A DNA stretch of 9,971 nt from a bacterium (lineage in GTDB: Bacteria > Patescibacteriota > Microgenomatia > Levybacterales > UBA12049). The stretch covers positions 1-9,971 of the forward strand of contig JAKAEF010000029.1 in NCBI GenBank assembly GCA_021820025.1. The letters run 5' to 3'. Of the stretch, positions 6,920 through 9,971 are shown one piece after another. The translations under genes and the position numbers were made by a program. Under the pieces are notes generated by a model. That model saw only the letters and a program-made list of their open reading frames with translations. It was not told the DNA's origin and did no database searches. How positions within the stretch are numbered: position 1 is the stretch's first letter; each line of letters opens with the position of its first letter.

Positions 6920-6991
6920 TCGGGGTGCTGGGAATTGAACCCAGTGGCTCTGCGTCCCGAACGCAGCGTGATACCGATTCACTACACCCCG
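6920..6991 (-). tRNA. tRNA-Pro (anticodon CGG)
   Basis: On the minus strand it folds as a full cloverleaf of 72 nt. The acceptor stem is CGGGGTG/CACCCCG (7 bp) with discriminator A at 6920; the D stem is GTGA/TCAC with a short 7-nt loop; the anticodon stem is CTGCG/CGCAG with loop TTCGGGA (anticodon CGG, G37 as usual for proline); the variable loop has 5 nt; the T stem is CTGGG/CCCAG with loop TTCAATT. CCA is not encoded. Its 3' end touches the stop codon of the convergent gene at 6335-6919. Confidence 0.95.
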
Positions 6992-7036
6992 AGTGTTTCT
7001 AATTTTACAATTCCGTGTGTTACAATACAACAGCAA
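6992..7036. promoter_or_regulatory. Back-to-back promoters between the two tRNA genes
   Basis: For tRNA-Arg (plus): extended -10 TGT-TACAAT with the hexamer at 7021-7026, predicting a start about 4 nt before the tRNA; no good -35 is seen. For tRNA-Pro (minus): TAAAAT at 7007-7002 with a weak TTGTAT 17 nt upstream, start about 4 nt before the tRNA. The 45-bp gap is just large enough for both, and the two promoters must overlap. Confidence 0.5.
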
Positions 7037-7110
7037 GTCCTCGTAGCTCAGTTGGATAGAGCAGGCCCGTCCTAAGGGCAAGATCGGAGGTTCGACTCCT
7101 CTCGAGGACG
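7037..7110 (+). tRNA. tRNA-Arg (anticodon CCU)
   Basis: 74 nt. Acceptor stem GTCCTCG/CGAGGAC (7 bp) with discriminator G at 7110; D stem GCTC/GAGC; anticodon loop GTCCTAA giving anticodon CCU, which reads AGG; variable loop AGATC; T stem GGAGG/CCTCT (one G-U) with loop TTCGACT. The anticodon stem has four good pairs, but position 27-43 is a G-A mismatch, and position 32 is G where a pyrimidine is usual. CCA is not encoded. The sortase ATG follows after 6 nt. Confidence 0.93.
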
Positions 7111-7116
7111 CTTATT

Positions 7117-7821
7117 ATGCACCAAATGACAAAAGTAGAAATAATCAGATTTTTAGTACTTCGAAGTATTGGAAACTTTCTTATTCTTTTTGCCTGTTTT
7201 GGTGTTGCATTTACCTTTGGCCCTGCAATTTATCAGGAAGCAAAATTTCGAATTAATCAAGCACGGGGAATAACGTATGTGGTTGGTACTCCAAGTTCCA
7301 CAACAAGCCAAACATCTTCTTCTGATAATACGCAACAAACTAATAGTTTGTTTGTTAATTTAAATCAGGTTGTCATGATTCCAAAAGATACAAATTTTGA
7401 TGTCATGATTCCAAAAATTGGTGCAAATGCAGAGGTTATTCCAAATGTTGACCCCTCAAATGAAAAAGAATATTTGGCTGCACTTAAAAAAGGTGTTGCT
7501 CATGCAAAGGGAACTGTTTTTCCGGGCATGCCAGGAACAACATATTTATTTGCACATTCAACAGACAGCTTTTTGGATGTAAGCCGCTACAATGCAATCT
7601 TTTTCTTGCTTAAAGATTTAGTTCCAGGTGATGATATAACAGTTTTCTTTGCAGACAAACGGTACGATTACAAAGTTGAAAAAACAGTTATTATTGACCC
7701 TACAGATGTATCGTATCTAACCAGTGCACAAAATACGTCAGAACAGCTTGTGTTGCAAACATGCTGGCCTCCAGGGACAACATTTAAACGATTACTTGTT
7801 ATTGCCAAGCCAGTCCACTAA
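7117..7821 (+). CDS. Sortase-family cysteine transpeptidase
   Basis: 234 residues. One N-terminal membrane helix (about 17-38) is followed by a Ser/Thr/Gln-rich linker (57-77) and an extracellular sortase beta-barrel (about 85-234). Catalytic residues are visible: H147 in YLFAHSTDS, C216 in LVLQTCWPPG (the TLxTC-like motif) and R225 in TTFKRLLV. Sortases join proteins bearing an LPxTG-like signal to the cell surface, or pilins to each other; no substrate with a sorting signal is visible in the window, so the target is unknown. The start is either ATG 7117 or ATG 7126. The tRNA-Arg gene ends 6 nt before the first. A TATTAT box at 7113-7118 could give a leaderless start at 7126 but lacks a convincing -35, so co-transcription with the tRNA is equally possible. 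Residues 86-100 contain a short repeat (VVMIPK, then DVMIPK). Confidence 0.95.
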   Translation: MHQMTKVEIIRFLVLRSIGNFLILFACFGVAFTFGPAIYQEAKFRINQARGITYVVGTPSSTTSQTSSSDNTQQTNSLFVNLNQVVMIPKDTNFDVMIPKIGANAEVIPNVDPSNEKEYLAALKKGVAHAKGTVFPGMPGTTYLFAHSTDSFLDVSRYNAIFFLLKDLVPGDDITVFFADKRYDYKVEKTVIIDPTDVSYLTSAQNTSEQLVLQTCWPPGTTFKRLLVIAKPVH

Positions 7822-7868
7822 CTAAGTTCTTGTTGCTGTCCCATTTTGAGTAAAATCATTTTCTTTCC

Positions 7869-7962
7869 TGTCATTTCGAACGGAGTGAGAAATCGCAAGA
7901 GTACTTGCCACTTCGTGGAGGCGGATTCTTTGTAGCGGCGCACCTTTCAGGTTAGAAATGAC
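7869..7962. repeat. REP-like palindromic intergenic element with nested hairpins
   Basis: About 94 bp bounded by the inverted repeat GTCATTTC (7870-7877) and GAAATGAC (7955-7962). Inside are AGAAATC/GATTCT (7888-7894 with 7924-7929, one bulge), GCAAG-AGTA-CTTGC (7895-7908), CCAC-TTC-GTGG (7908-7918) and ACCT-TTC-AGGT (7942-7952). The opening (GTCATTTCGAACGGAGTGAG) resembles dispersed repeats that I know from several bacterial groups. It lies between convergent genes (sortase and PEGA protein), where it could also act as a two-way terminator; that role is inference. It is visibly more GC-rich than the sequence around it. Confidence 0.6.
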
Positions 7963-7973
7963 TTTAATGAGGT

Positions 7974-9179
7974 TTACTGTAGACCTACTGTATAAAGGTT
8001 AGGAGTTGTGTCTGTGTTGCCTAAATCGGTTAACATAACAAACTTTGTTCCTGATGGCCATGGAAACACAAAGTGATCAAAGAACGGACCTGCATACATG
8101 GTGGTATCATTGCTGCCATCATATTCAACAATATCGATTCTTTTATCGTGAACAAAAAGTAAATGTCTATTATCAGGCATCCAAGTGTATTTAGGACCAT
8201 TTTCTGCTTCTGGAGCAGGATTTGCCAAAAGTAAAAAGTTTTTGTCTTCTTTAATGTCATAGACATAGATATCTCCTTTTTCTATATTTCTTTGTTGCGG
8301 TGTTGAGTCTGCACCAATGAGTGGTGGATTAATAACAAGAGGTAAAGAAGCCGATTGTGAGGCTGTGTACAAAATCTTTGTTTCATCTGGTGACCATGAA
8401 AGAATAGTAAAATTGTTTTGCACGATTGCTTTTAGGTTTGCTTGAAGACTTGCAATTCGTGCATTTGCTTTTTCCAAGCGTTGGGTTGTCCATTGATCGC
8501 TAAGTGTACTTAAAGTCTCCGTAACATCTTGCGGAGAACTGTTAAAGCTGGTTGCAGATAATATATAGTTTGTAGATCTATTTCCATTGGTTATTGTTGC
8601 CAAGATGCTTTGTCCATCTGGTGACCATGAAAGTGTTGCTGTTGAAAAATTATCTACTGAGTCATCAACAATTTGTGTAGAGTCACCCTGAAGTGTCAAA
8701 AGTGGATTGGCATTCATGGAGAGTACATAGATACCATTTTTACTGTTAGCAGATTGTGAAGCAACGGTGAAGGCGATTTTTGTTCCAGATGGATCAATTG
8801 CCGGATTATTAATACCTAAATCTGTAATACTTTCTAACTTTGGTGCATTAGGGAAGAGTGTTGCTGTTGCTTTTGAAACAACTTCTTTTTGTACCTGAAT
8901 TGTTTTATGCCATGGGTAATATCCTTCTTTTTGAATTGCTACATTATATGTTCCAGGAGCTAAATTTATTGTATTGTTGGTTGCTGTTGTTAAGTGATCG
9001 TTAATTAACACTTGTGCACCGTCTGGAATGCTAGTTGCAACCAAAAGACCTGTTCCACTTATTTCAGGTCTTCCTTGCTTAAAATCTATTTGATATCCCT
9101 TGGCATAAATAATGGCAATAAGAGTGCCTAAAAATAAAAAAACTAAAATGCCAAGAGAGATAAATAATTGTTTTCGCAT
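7974..9179 (-). CDS. PEGA-domain protein with TolB-like beta-propeller, membrane anchored
   Basis: 401 residues from the ATG at 9179. One N-terminal membrane helix (about 5-25) is followed by a PEGA domain (about 44-108: LLVATSIPDGAQVLIND, then APGTYNVAIQKEGYYPWHKTI). The rest is a series of propeller-like repeats: NPAIDPSGTKIAFT, LSWSPDGQSILATI, LSWSPDETKILYTA and YTWMPDNRHLLFVH. PEGA domains are found on surface and envelope proteins, and such propellers usually bind proteins or polymers, so a wall- or surface-binding role is likely; no enzymatic motif is seen. The frame extends to a TTG at 9221, but the perfect TATAAT promoter lies inside that extension, so 9179 is the better start. It is divergent from mreB and shares its -35 region, which links it to cell-shape or envelope genes. 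Confidence 0.9.
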   Translation of the reverse strand: MRKQLFISLGILVFLFLGTLIAIIYAKGYQIDFKQGRPEISGTGLLVATSIPDGAQVLINDHLTTATNNTINLAPGTYNVAIQKEGYYPWHKTIQVQKEVVSKATATLFPNAPKLESITDLGINNPAIDPSGTKIAFTVASQSANSKNGIYVLSMNANPLLTLQGDSTQIVDDSVDNFSTATLSWSPDGQSILATITNGNRSTNYILSATSFNSSPQDVTETLSTLSDQWTTQRLEKANARIASLQANLKAIVQNNFTILSWSPDETKILYTASQSASLPLVINPPLIGADSTPQQRNIEKGDIYVYDIKEDKNFLLLANPAPEAENGPKYTWMPDNRHLLFVHDKRIDIVEYDGSNDTTMYAGPFFDHFVFPWPSGTKFVMLTDLGNTDTTPNLYTVGLQ

Positions 9180-9182
9180 TGA

Positions 9183-9218
9183 TTGCCTAATTATACCGCT
9201 ATAAAAATGCTCTTGCAA
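9183..9218 (-). promoter_or_regulatory. Promoter of the PEGA-propeller gene
   Basis: -35 TTGCAA at 9218-9213, 17-nt spacer, perfect -10 TATAAT at 9195-9190, predicted start near 9183, and a leader of about 4 nt before the ATG at 9179. The hexamer TTGCAA is its own reverse complement and also serves the mreB promoter on the other strand. Confidence 0.65.
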
Positions 9219-9247
9219 CAAAAGGTCACCATGTTATAATCAATTTT
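9213..9247 (+). promoter_or_regulatory. mreB promoter with extended -10
   Basis: -35 TTGCAA at 9213-9218, 16-nt spacer, extended -10 TGT-TATAAT (hexamer 9235-9240), predicted start near 9247. This gives a leader of about 105 nt. A second, weaker candidate is TTGACT (9288-9293) with TATCAT (9313-9318), but its spacer of 19 nt is long. Confidence 0.6.
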
Positions 9248-9257
9248 ATAAGGCTAC

Positions 9258-9326
9258 ATTTTGAAAATGATATAGTTAGGATATATTTTGACTAGGTTTT
9301 CTTGCATTTTTCTATCATTTCAAAAT
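9258..9326 (+). repeat. Inverted repeat (14 bp, one bulge) in the mreB leader
   Basis: The left arm ATTTTGAAAATGATA (9258-9272) and right arm TATCATTTCAAAAT (9313-9326) are complementary over 14 bp with a single unpaired A, and are separated by a 40-nt AT-rich loop. The pair lies between the predicted mreB start of transcription and the start codon, so it can form in the RNA. The arms are AT-rich, so chance cannot be excluded. Confidence 0.5.
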
Positions 9327-9351
9327 TCTAATTAAGCCGCTAAAAAATATT

Positions 9352-9971
9352 ATGCTTTCAAAAAGAGTCGGAATAGATTTAGGAACTGCCAACACCTTGG
9401 TGTATTTGGCAGGTGAAGGAATTGTTCTAAATGAGCCAACAGTTGTTGCGGTAACCGCAGAAGAAAATCACGTAGTTGCTGTTGGCAAGGAAGCAAAAGA
9501 AATGCTTGGACGCACTCCCGGCAATATTGTTGCCATGCGTCCACTTAAAGAGGGAGTAATTGCCGATTATTCCATTACCGAGGCAATGCTGTCTTATTTT
9601 ATAGATAAAGCATGTGGTAAATCCCGTTTTTTTAAGCCTGAGGTTATGATTTGTATTCCATCTGGTGTTACTCAAGTAGAACGTCGTGCTGTTTTGGATG
9701 CAACTATGTCTGCTGGTGCAAAAACAGCATATTTAATTGAAGAACCATTAGCTGCAGCCATTGGGGCAAAAATTCCAATAGCTCAGGCTGCTGGCCATAT
9801 GGTTGTTGATATTGGTGGAGGATCAACAGAGGCTGCTGTTATTTCTTTGGGTGGAGTAGTGGTACATAGTTCAACACGGGTCGCAGGGACAAAAATAGAT
9901 GAAGCAATTGCCAATTATGTAAAAAAGAAATTTAATTTGCTTATTGGAGAGAGATCTGCCGAAGAAATTAA
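9352..9971 (+). CDS. mreB: MreB, actin-like rod-shape protein (partial, runs off right edge)
   Basis: 206 complete codons are visible; the C-terminal part lies outside. MreB polymerises on the inner face of the membrane and guides peptidoglycan synthesis during elongation. Actin-fold marks: phosphate-1 loop DLGTANT at 9-15, the family stretch GVIADYSITEAML at 68-80, CIPSGVTQVERRAVLDA at 101-117, EEPLAAAIGA at 130-139, and phosphate-2 DIGGGSTEAAVIS at 153-165. The ATG at 9352 is the natural start, since the reading begins with MLSKRVGIDLGTANT, as in relatives. There is no Shine-Dalgarno sequence. Unlike most genes here it appears to have a long leader with a stem. mreC/mreD would be expected downstream but are outside the window. 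Confidence 0.97.
   Translation, partial: MLSKRVGIDLGTANTLVYLAGEGIVLNEPTVVAVTAEENHVVAVGKEAKEMLGRTPGNIVAMRPLKEGVIADYSITEAMLSYFIDKACGKSRFFKPEVMICIPSGVTQVERRAVLDATMSAGAKTAYLIEEPLAAAIGAKIPIAQAAGHMVVDIGGGSTEAAVISLGGVVVHSSTRVAGTKIDEAIANYVKKKFNLLIGERSAEEI

Noticed and set aside
7822..7962. CRISPR array or IS remnant between sortase and PEGA gene
   Set aside because: There are no regularly spaced repeats and no transposase fragment; only one palindromic unit is present.
8382..8643. 19-nt direct repeat CATCTGGTGACCATGAAAG in the PEGA gene as a mobile or regulatory repeat
   Set aside because: It encodes the recurring LSWSPD motif of successive propeller blades, so it is explained by protein repeats.
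9180..9221. TTG start at 9221 for the PEGA-propeller gene
   Set aside because: The TATAAT box and predicted transcription start lie downstream of this TTG, so the message would not include it.

Overview
The window reads as a stretch of a low-GC bacterial chromosome, most likely from the Candidate Phyla Radiation (Patescibacteria), possibly a Microgenomates lineage. That placement is inferred from the gene mix and style: compact spacing, single-membrane-type proteins with short N-terminal anchors, a DsbA-like plus VKOR pair, a PEGA/beta-propeller protein beside mreB, a sortase, Pro/Ala-rich tails, no Shine-Dalgarno sequences, and tRNAs without an encoded CCA. No gene is interrupted by UGA, so the standard code fits and a UGA=Gly code is not supported.

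Layout. 1-1282 (minus): a receiver-domain response regulator followed 1 bp later by an unrecognised protein that runs off the left edge; both carry long Pro/Ala/Thr-rich tails. 1355-4970 (plus): argS, an M16 zinc peptidase and ndk, each with its own recognisable promoter. 4984-6154 (minus): a membrane-anchored DsbA-like thiol oxidoreductase overlapping a VKOR-family membrane protein, together a disulfide-forming pair. 6335-6919 (plus): an unrecognised 194-residue helical protein that abuts a tRNA-Pro(CGG) on the minus strand. 7037-7821 (plus): tRNA-Arg(CCU) followed after 6 nt by a sortase. 7869-7962: a REP-like palindromic element between convergent genes. 7974-9179 (minus): a PEGA/beta-propeller protein anchored by one N-terminal helix. 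9352-9971 (plus): the first 206 codons of mreB, running off the right edge.

The most consistent signal is promoter layout. Several genes have a sigma70-type -10 box ending only 6-10 nt before the start codon, so their mRNAs should be leaderless or nearly so. Many -10 boxes carry a TGN extension (TGTTAAAAT, TGTTATAAT, TGTTACAAT, TGATAAAAT, TGTTATGCT). This also corrects two start codons: the upstream TTG extensions of argS and of the PEGA gene run back through their own promoters. Two divergent gene pairs use overlapping or identical -35 hexamers. mreB is the exception: its best promoter leaves a leader of about 105 nt that contains a 14-bp bulged inverted repeat.

Functionally the window mixes housekeeping (argS, ndk, tRNAs, mreB) with envelope functions: oxidative folding, sortase, PEGA/propeller protein, M16 peptidase. 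No prophage, IS element, CRISPR array or defence system is visible. The least understood parts are the response-regulator pair at the left edge and the 6335-6919 protein.
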